A DNA stretch of 64,000 nt from Oceanobacillus sp. HTM 045 (GCA_009733745.1 WNWL01000004.1:126001-190000); one strand, 5' to 3'; positions 44,236 through 53,676 are shown, numbered from the stretch's first letter. The notes: generated by a model from the sequence alone, not told the origin. A program made the numbers and translations.

Positions 44236-45495
44236 TCAGTCTCCAGCGGCCAGGCGTGCCGCCGTCTCTCCCGATCTCAGCGCGCCCTCGATCGTCGCGG
44301 GGAGCCCCGTGTCCGTCGCGTCGCCGGCAAGGAACAGGTTGGCGAGCGGGGTGCGGGGGGCCGGGCGCCGGGATGCGCCCGCCGGGGACTGGTCGAAGGT
44401 CGCGCGCTTCTCGCGGATCATCCTCGCCGCCTGATAGCGCGTTCCGGGGGCGAGGCCAAGTGCAGTGCAGCATTCCGCCCAGAGGAGCGGCAGCAGCGTC
44501 TCCGCGTCGTCCTCCATCAGGCCCAGCGCATCCGCCGCCGAGACCGTCAGGCTGACCACGTCGCCGCGGGTGAAGATCCAGTGCGTCCGCGCCGACAGCG
44601 TGCCGAGGAAATGCGGCCTGCCGGCCAGCAGCCCGGCATCCTCCACCACGAAATGCGCGTTCAGTATCGCCTTGTCGTCGTCCGGCGCGTCCACAAGCGG
44701 CAGCACCGCCTTCAGCCGCGACGGGGGCAGGGCGAGCACCACCCGGTCCTCCGCCCCCAGCGCCACGTCGCCGGTGCCGAAGCGGAGCGCCTGCGCCCGC
44801 CCGCCTTCCGCCGTTACGGCCCGGAGCGGCGCGTTGAACCGCACCGCCACGCCCTTCCGCTCCAGCCAGGCGAGCGATGGCGCGACTAGCGCCTTGCCCA
44901 GCCCGTCGGGCGCGAACATCGGCCGGCAGCGCCCTGCGCCCAGCAGGAATGTCTCACGCATCACCGACCAGAGGAGCCGCGCCGAGCCTTCCTCGGGCCG
45001 CATGTTCAGGATGGCGAGCGTCAGCGGCTCCCAGAACCGCTGCCAGACCGGCCCGCGCTCCCGCACCGCCTCGGCTACCGTCGCGTCGCGCCCCGCGAGC
45101 GCCAGCCGCACGCCGCCGAGATAGTCGCCCAGCGAGGTGCCGGGGATGCGCCGCGACGGCACCGCCACCCACCAGGGCAGCGGCCCGGTGTTCAGCCGCA
45201 CCTCCCAGCGCGCGCCGGTGGCGAGGTCGGTGAAGGGAAAGGCCGCCTCCGGCGCCATGTCGAGCCGCCCCCCGGTAGTCGCCAGCAGACGCCGCACGGC
45301 CCCGTTGCCCGACAGCATCAGGTGGTTGCCGTTGTCGATCTCGCGGTCGAGCCGGGCGTCGTGGAAGGTCCGGCAGCGCCCGCCCGCCTGGCCCGAGGCT
45401 TCCCAGAGCACCACCTCCGCGCCCCGTTCGCGGAGCCGGATCGCGGCGGACAGCCCGGCGAGCCCCGCGCCGACGACATGGACCGTCCCGCCCAT
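44236..45495 (-). CDS. hpnE: HpnE, FAD-dependent squalene-forming reductase
   Basis: A 419-residue amine-oxidase/phytoene-desaturase-like flavoprotein that reduces hydroxysqualene to squalene. The FAD-binding VVGAGLAGLSAAIRLRERG starts at residue 6, followed by GGRCRTFHD; the C-terminal second FAD motif is NLFLAGDATDTGLPATIEGA. It lies 4 nt from hpnD and 2 nt from shc. With HpnC and HpnD it replaces the one-step squalene synthase. Confidence 0.94.
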   Translation of the reverse strand: MGGTVHVVGAGLAGLSAAIRLRERGAEVVLWEASGQAGGRCRTFHDARLDREIDNGNHLMLSGNGAVRRLLATTGGRLDMAPEAAFPFTDLATGARWEVRLNTGPLPWWVAVPSRRIPGTSLGDYLGGVRLALAGRDATVAEAVRERGPVWQRFWEPLTLAILNMRPEEGSARLLWSVMRETFLLGAGRCRPMFAPDGLGKALVAPSLAWLERKGVAVRFNAPLRAVTAEGGRAQALRFGTGDVALGAEDRVVLALPPSRLKAVLPLVDAPDDDKAILNAHFVVEDAGLLAGRPHFLGTLSARTHWIFTRGDVVSLTVSAADALGLMEDDAETLLPLLWAECCTALGLAPGTRYQAARMIREKRATFDQSPAGASRRPAPRTPLANLFLAGDATDTGLPATIEGALRSGETAARLAAGD

Positions 45496-45499
45496 CGGC

Positions 45500-46393
45500 T
45501 CAGCGCGGCGGCGCGAAGACGTAGCGCAGCCCGCGCAGCAGCTTCGCGGGCTTGGTCAGCCGCACCGGCACGCGCTGCCAGTCGGCGCTCTCCATCCGGT
45601 CGAGATAGCCCTCGTAGACCGCCATCATCACCAGCGCCGGCGCGAGCCGGCCGCGCGGGTGCTGCTTGATCAGCGACCGCGCCCCGGCGAAGCAGCCGCG
45701 CGCCTGCGCGCCCAGTTCCCGCGCCAGCGCGGGCAGGTTCTCATGCGTCGCCGCCCCGGCCGGGTCGGCGGGCAGGCCATGCTTTTCCAGCAGTTCCTTC
45801 GGCAGGTAGAGCCGCCCCAGCTCCGCGTCCTCCTCCACGTCGCGGAGGATGTTGGTCAGCTGGCAGGCATCGGCCAGCGCCAGCGCGAAGCGTTCCGAGA
45901 CCTCGCCCTTCCACGCCCCGAAGACCCGCATCGAGAGCAGGCCCACCGACCCCGCCACCCGGCGCGTATAAGCCGCCAGCCGCGCGCGGGAGGGGGCGAC
46001 GACCGGCCCCTCGGCGTCCATCTCCATGCCCTCGATCATCATCGCGAACTCGTCGAGCGGCAGGTCGAAGGCCCGGAGCGGCGTGACCAGCGCCCGCCCG
46101 ATCAGCGAGACCGGCCGCCCCGCGCCGAGCCGGGCGATCTCCTCGCGCCACTCCGCCAGCAGGCGCGACTTCTCCGCCGCGGGCAGGTCGCCGTCGGCGA
46201 TGTCGTCCACCGTGCGGCAGAAGGCGTAGATCGCGTACATCGCCTGCCGCCGCGCCTTCGGCAGCACATGCATCCCGAGCCCGAAGGAGGAACCGGCCCC
46301 CGCGACGATGGCCGCGACATGCTCCGCCGGGTCCACCCCGCCGGGCGCGGGCACCGGGGCGAGCCCGGCATTGCCTGCATCCAGCGCCGTCAT
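45500..46393 (-). CDS. hpnD: HpnD, presqualene diphosphate synthase
   Basis: A 297-residue prenyl synthase that joins two farnesyl diphosphates to presqualene diphosphate. The Asp-rich motifs are FCRTVDDIAD and NILRDVEEDA; RLYLPKELLEKHG is typical of the phytoene/squalene synthase family. Residues 1-25 are low-complexity. It lies 10 nt from hpnC in the same direction. CrtB-like phytoene synthesis is less likely because no carotenoid genes are near and hpnC/E flank it. Confidence 0.93.
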   Translation of the reverse strand: MTALDAGNAGLAPVPAPGGVDPAEHVAAIVAGAGSSFGLGMHVLPKARRQAMYAIYAFCRTVDDIADGDLPAAEKSRLLAEWREEIARLGAGRPVSLIGRALVTPLRAFDLPLDEFAMMIEGMEMDAEGPVVAPSRARLAAYTRRVAGSVGLLSMRVFGAWKGEVSERFALALADACQLTNILRDVEEDAELGRLYLPKELLEKHGLPADPAGAATHENLPALARELGAQARGCFAGARSLIKQHPRGRLAPALVMMAVYEGYLDRMESADWQRVPVRLTKPAKLLRGLRYVFAPPR

Positions 46394-46403
46394 GCCAGCC
46401 CCC

Positions 46404-47267
46404 TCATGACAGCCCCCGGAGCGGGTTCAGCAGCACGCTCAGCCCGCGCAGCGCGGCGACGGCGAAATCCAGCTTCGAGAGCTTCACCCGCCCGGCGATC
46501 GGGTCCTGCCGCGACAGCCGGCCCGCCAGCCGCCGTGCCAGCACGCAGATCACCCGCGCCTCCGCCGCCAGCCGGCGGCTCTTCAGCAGCGGGGGCAGCC
46601 GGTCCGCCGCGTCCAGCATCGGCGCGCATTCCGCCAGCATCCGGTCGATCACCCGGCGCAGCGCGGGCGAGGCGGCGTCGGCCAGCACGTCCTCCGTTAC
46701 CGCGCCTTCCTCCGCCAGCCAGTCCTGCGGCAGGTAGCAGCGGTCCAGCGTGCGCAGGTCGTCCTTCAGGTCCTGCAGGTGGTTGACCACCTGCAACACG
46801 GTGCAGAGCGCGTTGGAGGCGGGTTTCGCCGAGGCATCCTCGCCATGCAGGTCGAGCAGGTACGCCCCCACCGGGTCGGCGGAATGGGCGCAGTAGTCCA
46901 TCAGGTCCGCCCAGTCGGCATAGCGCCCCTTCACCGCGTCCTGCCGGAAGGCAACCAGCAGGTCGAGCGGGTGTTTCACGGGCACGCCGGTTTCGGCCAG
47001 GCTCTCGCGCAGGCGCAGCGCCATTTCCGGCCCTGCTGCCTCTCCGCGCAGCGCCGCGCCGCAGGCGTCGAGCCGCACAACCTTCTCTTCCGGGGTCAGG
47101 TGAGGAGCGTCGGCGATGTCGTCGGTGCCGCGCGCGAAGGCGTAGAACCGCGCCACGTGCGGGCGCAGGCGCCGCGCGATCAGGATCGAGCCGACGGGAA
47201 AGTTCTCGTCCGCCGCCCCCTTGCCGGAGGGAGCAAGCACGCCGTCCGCTGTATTGTCCGCCTGCAT
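46404..47267 (-). CDS. hpnC: HpnC, hydroxysqualene synthase
   Basis: A 287-residue squalene/phytoene-synthase-family protein that converts presqualene diphosphate to hydroxysqualene. FARGTDDIADA and LQDLKDDLRTLDRCYLPQDW hold the metal-binding Asp residues. It is the first gene of the operon hpnC-D-E-shc-G. It diverges from hpnB across about 108 bp that should carry both promoters. Confidence 0.93.
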   Translation of the reverse strand: MQADNTADGVLAPSGKGAADENFPVGSILIARRLRPHVARFYAFARGTDDIADAPHLTPEEKVVRLDACGAALRGEAAGPEMALRLRESLAETGVPVKHPLDLLVAFRQDAVKGRYADWADLMDYCAHSADPVGAYLLDLHGEDASAKPASNALCTVLQVVNHLQDLKDDLRTLDRCYLPQDWLAEEGAVTEDVLADAASPALRRVIDRMLAECAPMLDAADRLPPLLKSRRLAAEARVICVLARRLAGRLSRQDPIAGRVKLSKLDFAVAALRGLSVLLNPLRGLS

Positions 47268-47375
47268 CCCGCTCTCCGCAGCGTCTGGCGCAATCTGGTC
47301 ACGGGCGCGCGCGGTGTCAATTGCTGCGGGCGCGAGAACGGGTTAGCAGGGGCGGCCCGTTCGGGAGGTGCCCCC

Positions 47376-48524
47376 GTGTTCTGGACCATCGCCGCCGCTC
47401 TCTCCGCCGCCATCTGGGCCGGGCTCCTGCTCGCCCGGGGCCGGTTCTGGCGTGCCGACCAGCGCCTGCCGGATGCGCCGGATCCCGGGAACTGGCCAGA
47501 CGTGGTCGCCGTCATCCCCGCCCGCGACGAGGCGGAGAGCATCGCGGAGGTCGTCGCCGCCCACGCCGCAACCGACTACCCCGGCCGCTTCGCGCTCGTG
47601 GTGGTGGACGACGCCTCCAGCGACGGCACGCCGGACCTCGCCCGCGCCGCGGCGGCGGGGTCGGGCCGCGAGGTGCATGTCATCGCCGCGCCGGATCTCC
47701 CTGCCGGTTGGACCGGCAAGCTCAACGCCGTCGCCGCCGGGGTGCGCGCGGCGGGGGAGATCGCGCCGGAAGCGCGCTGGCTCCTCCTCACCGACGCAGA
47801 TATCCGCCACGCCCCCGGCACGCTCCGCCGCCTCGTGGCGCTGGGCGAGGCGCGCGGGCTGACGCTGGTCTCGCTGATGGCCCGGCTGGATGCGCGCGGG
47901 CTCTGGGGTGGGCTGCTGATCCCGGCCTTCGTGTTCTTCTTCCAGAAGCTCTACCCGTTCCCGCTGGTGAACGACCCCCGCTCCCGCGTCTTCGGCGCGG
48001 CGGGAGGCTGCATGCTGGTCCGCCGCGCCGCGCTGGAGGCGGGCGGCGGGATCGCCGCGATCCGCGACCGGGTAATCGACGACTGCGCGCTGGGCGGGCT
48101 CCTGAAGCGGCAGGGGACGGTCTGGCTCGGCCTCGCCGACCGCGAGGCGGTGAGCCTGCGAGACAACCGCGCGCTGTCCTCGATCTGGTCGATGGTCGCC
48201 CGCACCGCCTACACCCAGCTCCGCCACTCGCCCCTGCTGCTCGCCGGCACGGTGCTCGGGATGGCCCTCACCTACCTCGCCGGCCCGCTGGCCGTGCTGC
48301 TCGCCCCGTTCCACGGCAACTGGCCCGCGGCCCTCCTCGGGGCGCTGGCATGGAGCCTGATGGCGCTGGCATGGGCGCCCACCCTGCGGCTCTACGCCCG
48401 CCCGCTCTGGCAGGGCTTTCTCCTGCCGGTCGCGGGGCTCCTCTACACCGGCATGACCATCTCCTCGGCCATCGCCCACTGGAAGGGGCGGGGCGGAAGG
48501 TGGAAGGGGCGGAGTTATCCTTAG
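47376..48524 (+). CDS. hpnB: HpnB, hopanoid-associated glycosyltransferase
   Basis: A 382-residue family 2 glycosyltransferase with an N-terminal helix, the GT-A core (VVAVIPARDEAESIAEVVAA, LLLTDADIRH for the DXD-like metal site) and several C-terminal hydrophobic segments (LLLAGTVLGMALTYLAG). GTG follows GGGAGGTG. HpnB proteins are found in hopanoid clusters; the transferred group is not certain. Repeat copy G separates it from hpnA. Confidence 0.88.
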   Translation: MFWTIAAALSAAIWAGLLLARGRFWRADQRLPDAPDPGNWPDVVAVIPARDEAESIAEVVAAHAATDYPGRFALVVVDDASSDGTPDLARAAAAGSGREVHVIAAPDLPAGWTGKLNAVAAGVRAAGEIAPEARWLLLTDADIRHAPGTLRRLVALGEARGLTLVSLMARLDARGLWGGLLIPAFVFFFQKLYPFPLVNDPRSRVFGAAGGCMLVRRAALEAGGGIAAIRDRVIDDCALGGLLKRQGTVWLGLADREAVSLRDNRALSSIWSMVARTAYTQLRHSPLLLAGTVLGMALTYLAGPLAVLLAPFHGNWPAALLGALAWSLMALAWAPTLRLYARPLWQGFLLPVAGLLYTGMTISSAIAHWKGRGGRWKGRSYP

Positions 48525-48549
48525 GCGGTTACAGAGCAGAGATTTTCCC

Positions 48550-48713
48550 ACAGCCCGGGCGACCAGCCCGGGCCACGCCCGGCCCTCCCCGGGGCCGGGC
48601 GTTTTCTGACGCTGCAAGTGGCTCGGATTTCGGGAGGGCGTGCTGCCATAAATCAAGCAAGCCCAGCGAAACACCACGCCCGACCAGGGCCGGTCGTGTC
48701 CCTCCGCGCTCAC
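48550..48713 (-). repeat. Dispersed 175-bp intergenic element, copy G
   Basis: Minus-oriented copy lying between the convergent ends of hpnB and hpnA, so the hopanoid block is not free of the element. It carries the GCCCGGGCGACCAGCCCGGGC terminal stem. Confidence 0.83.
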
Positions 48714-48724
48714 TTCATGGAGTT

Positions 48725-49675
48725 CTAACCCGCTTCCCCCAACGCCGCCCGCAACGCCTCGTCCACCGGCGGCGGGGCGAAGCCCAACTCCCGCCGGGCG
48801 CGTGCATTGTCGAAGCTCGCGTCGATCCCCGCGAGGCGGACGCCGGTGAGCGGGGCTTTCGGCGGCTTGCCCGTGACGCGCGACAGCACCGCCTCCACAT
48901 GCGCCGCGGCCAGCGCGACCCAATAGGGCACCCGCGCCTTCGGTCCCTTCACCCCGGAGACCCGCTCGAATAGGGCGAGGAACTCGTCCGTCGTCATGTC
49001 CACGCCGGTCAGCAGGTAGCGCTTCCCCGGCCCGCTCCGCTCCAGCGCCGCGACGATGCCGCCGGCCAGCGCCCGCACGTCGACGAAGTTGAACCGGCAG
49101 TCCAGCATCGCCGGCAGCTTGCGCGCCGCGAGGTCGCGGATCATCGCCGTCGGCGGCGTCACGTGCACGTCCCCCGGCCCGACCGGCGCGGAGGGGAGCA
49201 CGATCACCGCCCCCGCCTCCGCCGCGATGATCTCTGCGCGCCGCTTGGAGGCGGGGTAGGGGCCCAACATCGCCTCCGGCGGCAACTCCACCCGCTCGTC
49301 CAGCACCCGGTGCGGGCGGCGCGGGGCGCTCACCAGCGTGGTGTAGCTGGAGACATGCACCATCCGCCCCGCCCCGGCCTCCCGCGCGGCGCCGAGCACC
49401 CTGGCGGTGCCGCCCACGTTGACCCGCTCGTAATCCGCCGGATCGCGGGTCCAGAGATGGGCGATCGCCGCGGCGTGGACGACCCCGTCCATGCCGGCAA
49501 CCGCCTCCCGCACCACGCCGTCGTCGAGGATCGAGCCGGTCAGCCGCTCCACCCCTTCCGGCAGGTCCACGCCGCCGTCGATGTCCAGCACCCGCACCGC
49601 GTGGCCCGCGGCCAGCAGCGCGTCCACGACGTGCCGCCCGACGAACCCGGCGCCGCCGGTGACCAGAACCCTCAT
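48725..49675 (-). CDS. hpnA: HpnA, hopanoid-associated sugar epimerase
   Basis: A 316-residue extended SDR protein. NAD-binding TGGAGFVGRHVVDALLAAGH starts at residue 6. The catalytic Tyr-x3-Lys appears as YPASK, and the Thr/Ser motif is VSSYTTL. HpnA homologues act on nucleotide sugars or hopanoid-linked groups in side-chain building. The ATG overlaps the stop of the upstream beta-propeller gene (ATGA), so the two are coupled with the sulfotransferase gene. Confidence 0.9.
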   Translation of the reverse strand: MRVLVTGGAGFVGRHVVDALLAAGHAVRVLDIDGGVDLPEGVERLTGSILDDGVVREAVAGMDGVVHAAAIAHLWTRDPADYERVNVGGTARVLGAAREAGAGRMVHVSSYTTLVSAPRRPHRVLDERVELPPEAMLGPYPASKRRAEIIAAEAGAVIVLPSAPVGPGDVHVTPPTAMIRDLAARKLPAMLDCRFNFVDVRALAGGIVAALERSGPGKRYLLTGVDMTTDEFLALFERVSGVKGPKARVPYWVALAAAHVEAVLSRVTGKPPKAPLTGVRLAGIDASFDNARARRELGFAPPPVDEALRAALGEAG

Positions 49676-50775
49676 CCGAGGCCGTAGCGGCAGATCAGCA
49701 GCCCGTGGTCGCGCACCGACCCGGCCACCAGCGTCCGGCCGGTCAGCACGGCCGAGGTCGCCGCCGAGAACACGTCGCCCGACGGGTCGTCGAACAGCAC
49801 CTCGATCTCGCCGTTGACCGGGTTGATCCGCAGGATCCGCGTCGCCGCCTGGCTGGTATAGCCGTAGCGGTAGAGCGCCAGCTTGGTGAGGTTCGGATGG
49901 ACCGCCACCACCAGCATCCCCTCCTCGTCGATGGAGATGTTGTCCGGCCCGCCCGGCAGCGGCAGTTCCTCCCAGGTGTCGGCATCGGCGAAGATCAGCC
50001 GCCGGCGGCGGGTCTCGGCCACGACCGCCCCGCGCACCGGGCCGGATTCGAGGATCACCACGCCGTTCGGGAAGGCCAGCCGCTCGGCCAGCACGTCCGG
50101 CGCAGCCTCGGTGTCGATCGGCATCCGGATCAGGCTGCCCGCGAAGGTCACGCCCAGCCGCTCGCCCGCCGACCACTCGGGGCAGGTGCCGCGGTCCAGC
50201 GTGATGTGGACGGAGCGCCGCGCCAGCGCGACGTCGTTCGCCGCGCAGAGCGCGCTGTGCCGGATCCGTCGGGTGAAGCTCAACTCGCCGGTCGTGCTGC
50301 CCGGCGTCTCGGCCAGCACCAGCAGCTCGGTGAAGGCGTTGCCCTGCCGCGTGAAGCCGCGGTTGACCACCACCATCCGGCCCCGGCGCAGGTCGATCCC
50401 GTGCGGGCGCACGCCGCCGGGTATGCGCAGCGGGTCGATGGCGTAGCGCGCGTCCACGGTGCCGATCCGGTCGAGGTGGCTGACCGGGATGGCATAGATC
50501 CCGCCCTCGGGCGGCACCTCGCCGGTCTCGATCGCCGCCTCGTAGGCGAGCCGGTCGTAGGCCGAGACGTAGAGCATCTTGCCGTCGGCGGAGAGGACGA
50601 TGTCCTCCGCCCCGAGGATCGGCCCGGCCGGCCCGACGAGGTCCACCCGGCGGCAGTCGGTGGCGACGTAGCGCGCCGGCAGCACGGTCTCCGGCAGCAG
50701 CCAGACCGCGCCGTAGATCGCGCCGCCGACCAGCAGGATGCCCAGCGCCGCGCCGATGATGCCGCGGATGTTCAC
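49672..50775 (-). CDS. Membrane-anchored SMP-30/arylesterase-like beta-propeller protein
   Basis: A 367-residue protein with one N-terminal helix (GIIGAALGILLVGGAIYGAV) and a beta-propeller body with repeated blades: GAEDIVLSADGKMLYVSAYD, RPHGIDLRRGRMVVVN, PNGVVILESGPVRGAV, GPDNISIDEEGMLVVAVHPN. Such folds occur in gluconolactonases, paraoxonases and strictosidine-synthase-like proteins. GTG overlaps the sulfotransferase stop (GTGA). It would face the periplasm. Enzyme activity is not evident; lactonase or esterase action on a modified hopanoid is a guess. Confidence 0.7.
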   Translation of the reverse strand: MNIRGIIGAALGILLVGGAIYGAVWLLPETVLPARYVATDCRRVDLVGPAGPILGAEDIVLSADGKMLYVSAYDRLAYEAAIETGEVPPEGGIYAIPVSHLDRIGTVDARYAIDPLRIPGGVRPHGIDLRRGRMVVVNRGFTRQGNAFTELLVLAETPGSTTGELSFTRRIRHSALCAANDVALARRSVHITLDRGTCPEWSAGERLGVTFAGSLIRMPIDTEAAPDVLAERLAFPNGVVILESGPVRGAVVAETRRRRLIFADADTWEELPLPGGPDNISIDEEGMLVVAVHPNLTKLALYRYGYTSQAATRILRINPVNGEIEVLFDDPSGDVFSAATSAVLTGRTLVAGSVRDHGLLICRYGLG

Positions 50776-51938
50776 GCCGCCGCTCCGGGCTCGGGGGAGG
50801 CGGCGGGGGATGATGCGGGAGAGGCGGGTCTGGAGGCGGGTTCGGAGGCGGGCGAGGGCGGCAGCACCGGCGCCTCGTATCCCCAGCGGTCGAGCCAGCG
50901 CCCCCACGCGCCGCGCACCGCGTCCACCGCGGCGGCGTCGCCGCGGAAGGTGTTCTTGGCGTAGCTCTTCACCGAGGCGAGATAGGCCCGGAACGCGGGC
51001 GCGGCCTCCTCCCAGCCGCCAAGCTCCAGCGTGCCGTAGATCGTCTCCAGCGCGCCCATCGGGTCGCGGTCGAGCGTCTCGTAGCCGAGTTCGACGAAAT
51101 CCGGCGCCGCGAGATCGCGGGTATCGTCCACGAACCGTTCCATCATGCGATCGTAAACGGACAGTATCGTTCCGTCGATATCCAGTGCAGGCACATCCTG
51201 CAGCGCCATCACGTCAAGCAACCGGGCGTAGAAATTCCGCATCGACAAAAACACGTCAAACGGGTTTCGGTGGATGTGGATGAACTTCGCGCGCGGAAAG
51301 ATGCGCCGCAGCATCGCCACCCGCCCGGTATAGACCGGGTTCTTGATCAGGAGCGGCTTCTCCGGGCCGTGATGCTTCGCGACCCGGCGCAGGAAGGTGG
51401 TAAAGGCCCGCTCCCAGCGGGCGACCTCGCGCTCCGAGCAGCCCTCGAACCAGAGCCCGCGGCCGAGGTGTTCGTCGAAGCGGCGCGGGAAATAGAGCCC
51501 GTGGTAGAACGAGACATCGCACATCGAGGCCAGCGCGATCTCGTCCTCCTGCGGGCTGGTCGGCGTGACGGGGATGTTGTCGATGTAGCGGTGCTCGGGC
51601 AGCGCGCGCTCCAGCAGCGGGCGCACCATCCGGGCAAGGCCGAACATGTCATGCGGCATCCCCACCGCCACCGGCGGCACCCAGCCGAACCGGCCGAAGC
51701 TCATGCAGTTGTAGAGATGCGTCGTGCCCGAGCGCCAGTGGCCGAGGATGAACACCGGCGGCGGCAGGTCGTCCAGCTCCGGCAGGCGCACCAGCGCCCG
51801 CTCCAGCGCCGAGAACGGCGCACGAGCCAGAGCCGCGCCCCAGATGGCCGCGGTCGCCCCGGCCTTCAGGCCGCCGCCCGCGCCGGCGAACACGCGGCGC
51901 AGTGTCCCCAGGTCGGCGCCGCTCAGCGGATGCGCCAT
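50772..51938 (-). CDS. Sulfotransferase coupled to hopanoid genes
   Basis: A 388-residue PAPS-dependent sulfotransferase-family protein. The 5'-phosphosulfate loop is FILGHWRSGTTHLYN and the 3'-phosphate region is KFIHIHRNPFDVFLSMRNFY. GAGGAC sets the ATG at 51938. The end is a Ser/Pro/Ala tail (PASEPASRPASPASS) from imperfect tandem repeats in the DNA. It heads a unit with the beta-propeller gene and hpnA, each start overlapping the previous stop. That layout suggests sulfation of a hopanoid or hopanoid-linked sugar; the acceptor is unknown. Confidence 0.82.
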   Translation of the reverse strand: MAHPLSGADLGTLRRVFAGAGGGLKAGATAAIWGAALARAPFSALERALVRLPELDDLPPPVFILGHWRSGTTHLYNCMSFGRFGWVPPVAVGMPHDMFGLARMVRPLLERALPEHRYIDNIPVTPTSPQEDEIALASMCDVSFYHGLYFPRRFDEHLGRGLWFEGCSEREVARWERAFTTFLRRVAKHHGPEKPLLIKNPVYTGRVAMLRRIFPRAKFIHIHRNPFDVFLSMRNFYARLLDVMALQDVPALDIDGTILSVYDRMMERFVDDTRDLAAPDFVELGYETLDRDPMGALETIYGTLELGGWEEAAPAFRAYLASVKSYAKNTFRGDAAAVDAVRGAWGRWLDRWGYEAPVLPPSPASEPASRPASPASSPAASPEPGAAA

Positions 51939-52168
51939 GCCGTCCTCGTCCCCGTTCTGCTGCGACGGTTCTAGTGCATTGCCACGGCAGGGGAAACCGT
52001 TTCGCGCAGGGGTCACGCGGAGTTGCGCGGGGCTTCCGGTCGCGTTCGGGCAGACCGCGACGCATGACCGAAATCTTCCCTTCCACATGACGCCGCGTTC
52101 CGGTTGCATTTTCCTCGGCGCGGCGGAGACTGGCGCCAAACAGGGAAACGCGGTTCGGGGAGGCGGCC

Positions 52169-52939
52169 ATGAAAGCCACGTTCGATTTCACAGGCGCGCG
52201 GGTGTTCGTCTTCGGCGGCACCTCGGGGATCAATCTCGGCATCGCGAAATGCTTCGGCGCCGCCGGGGCCGCGGTCGCCGTCGCGAGCCGCAAGCAGGAG
52301 AAGGTCGACGCCGCCGTGGCGGAACTCGGTGCGCAGGCGAAGGGCTACGCGCTCGACGTGCGCGACGCCGAGGCGGTCGAGGCCGCGATGGCCGACTGGG
52401 GCGAGACGGACGTGCTGATCTCCGGCGCCGCCGGCAACTTCCCCGCCCCTGCCGTGGCGATGAGCCCGAACGGGTTCAAGTCGGTGGTGGACATCGACCT
52501 GCTCGGCACCTTCCACGTCATGAAGGCCGCCTTCCCGCACCTGAAGAAGCCGGGCGCGAGCGTGATCAACATCTCCGCCCCGCAGGCGCAGGTGGCGATG
52601 GCGATGCAGTCCCATGTCTGCGCCGCCAAGGCCGGGGTCGACATGCTGACCAAGTCGCTCGCCATCGAGTGGGGCTCGGCGGGCGTGCGGGTCAACGCCA
52701 TCTCGCCGGGGCCGATCGACGACACCGAGGGCATGGCCCGGCTCGCCCCGACCGAGGGGGCGCGCAAGGCGGTGAAACGCTCCGTCCCGCTCCGCCGCTA
52801 CGGCGCTGCGGAGGAGATCGGCAGGGCCTGCCTCTGGCTCGCCTCCGACGCCGCGGCCTACGTCTCCGGCGCGATCCTGCCGGTCGACGGCGGCTGGCTC
52901 GCCGCCGGCGTACCGCTCGACCTCACGCAGATGGGGTGA
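52169..52939 (+). CDS. SDR oxidoreductase of the 2,4-dienoyl-CoA reductase type
   Basis: A 256-residue short-chain dehydrogenase. The cofactor motif is GGTSGINLGIAKCF. Instead of the usual Tyr-x3-Lys it has QSHVCAAKAGVDMLTKSLA, as in 2,4-dienoyl-CoA reductases, where the classical Tyr is missing. SGAAGNFPAPAVAMS and RVNAISPGPIDDTEG fit the same group. GGGGAGG precedes the ATG. It diverges from the sulfotransferase gene across about 230 bp. Substrate is probably an unsaturated acyl-CoA. Confidence 0.83.
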   Translation: MKATFDFTGARVFVFGGTSGINLGIAKCFGAAGAAVAVASRKQEKVDAAVAELGAQAKGYALDVRDAEAVEAAMADWGETDVLISGAAGNFPAPAVAMSPNGFKSVVDIDLLGTFHVMKAAFPHLKKPGASVINISAPQAQVAMAMQSHVCAAKAGVDMLTKSLAIEWGSAGVRVNAISPGPIDDTEGMARLAPTEGARKAVKRSVPLRRYGAAEEIGRACLWLASDAAAYVSGAILPVDGGWLAAGVPLDLTQMG

Positions 52940-52952
52940 TGGCGCGCGCGCC

Positions 52953-53426
52953 TTACTGCATGCCCTCCAGCACGTAGACATAGGCCGCGCAGCTGTCGTC
53001 GCCGACCATCGCCTCAGGGGCGGGTGCCACCGGCTCGGCCTCGCCGCCGTAGCCGTTCAGGATGTAGGCGCCGTAGCTGTCGAGATGCAGCGTCAGGTAG
53101 GTGACCGGCCCGCCGCAGAGCGTGTTGCCCTCCAGCAGCGGCCCGCTCGGCTGGGTCTTCGCCCGCCAGACGTCGCAGGCGACCGGCTCGATCTCCATCG
53201 TCTCGCCGTTGGCGAAGGTGATCCGGTCGGTCGCGAACAGGATGTCGCCGGTGATCGCCATGGCGATCGACGCCTCGGCCCGGAGCCGCGCGACCGCGCC
53301 CGGAGGTGCGAGCTGCGCCGTCGTGGTGCCGGTGTCGCAGGAGAGCGACTCCGCCCCGGCGGGGCCGGCGATGCCAAGGGCGAGGAGAAAGGCTGTGCCG
53401 ACCTGCCCTGATCTGATTGCACGCAT
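52953..53426 (-). CDS. Exported protein of unknown function with paired cysteines
   Basis: A 157-residue protein with signal peptide VGTAFLLALGIAGPAGAESL and a mature part of beta character with Cys in LSCDTG, VACDVW, TLCGG and DSCAAY, likely two disulfides. GGGGAGAG precedes the ATG. No family is recognised. It ends close behind the SDR gene (convergent) and begins close to repeat copy H. Confidence 0.7.
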   Translation of the reverse strand: MRAIRSGQVGTAFLLALGIAGPAGAESLSCDTGTTTAQLAPPGAVARLRAEASIAMAITGDILFATDRITFANGETMEIEPVACDVWRAKTQPSGPLLEGNTLCGGPVTYLTLHLDSYGAYILNGYGGEAEPVAPAPEAMVGDDSCAAYVYVLEGMQ

Positions 53427-53502
53427 GAAACACTCTCCCCGATGACCACGTCGGGGCAGGCTAGAGCGGTTTCCGGCAGGACGATACCCCTCAAGGACTG
53501 TG

Positions 53503-53676
53503 GTGCGCGCGGAGGGACACGTCCGGCCCTGGACGGGCGTGGCGCTCCTGACGGGTTTCCTTGGTTTATCCCCGAAACCCCTCCAACCCTACGACCCCCT
53601 TGCAACGGCAGAGAACGCCCGGCCCCGGGGAGGGCCGGACGTGGCCCGGGCTGGTCGCCCGGGCTGCGGCTGTCAT
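53503..53676 (+). repeat. Dispersed 175-bp intergenic element, copy H
   Basis: The only copy between two divergent genes. Its ends are diverged, but both GC hairpins and GTTTATCCCC are clear. The 363-bp gap holds this copy plus about 110 bp leading to a GGGAGG ribosome site; no gene is seen. Confidence 0.8.

Noticed and set aside
45500-47267. Reading hpnC and hpnD as phytoene synthase (crtB) genes
   Set aside because: They lie in the order hpnC-D-E-shc-G and no carotenoid desaturase or cyclase genes are near; the HpnE-like flavoprotein completes squalene synthesis.
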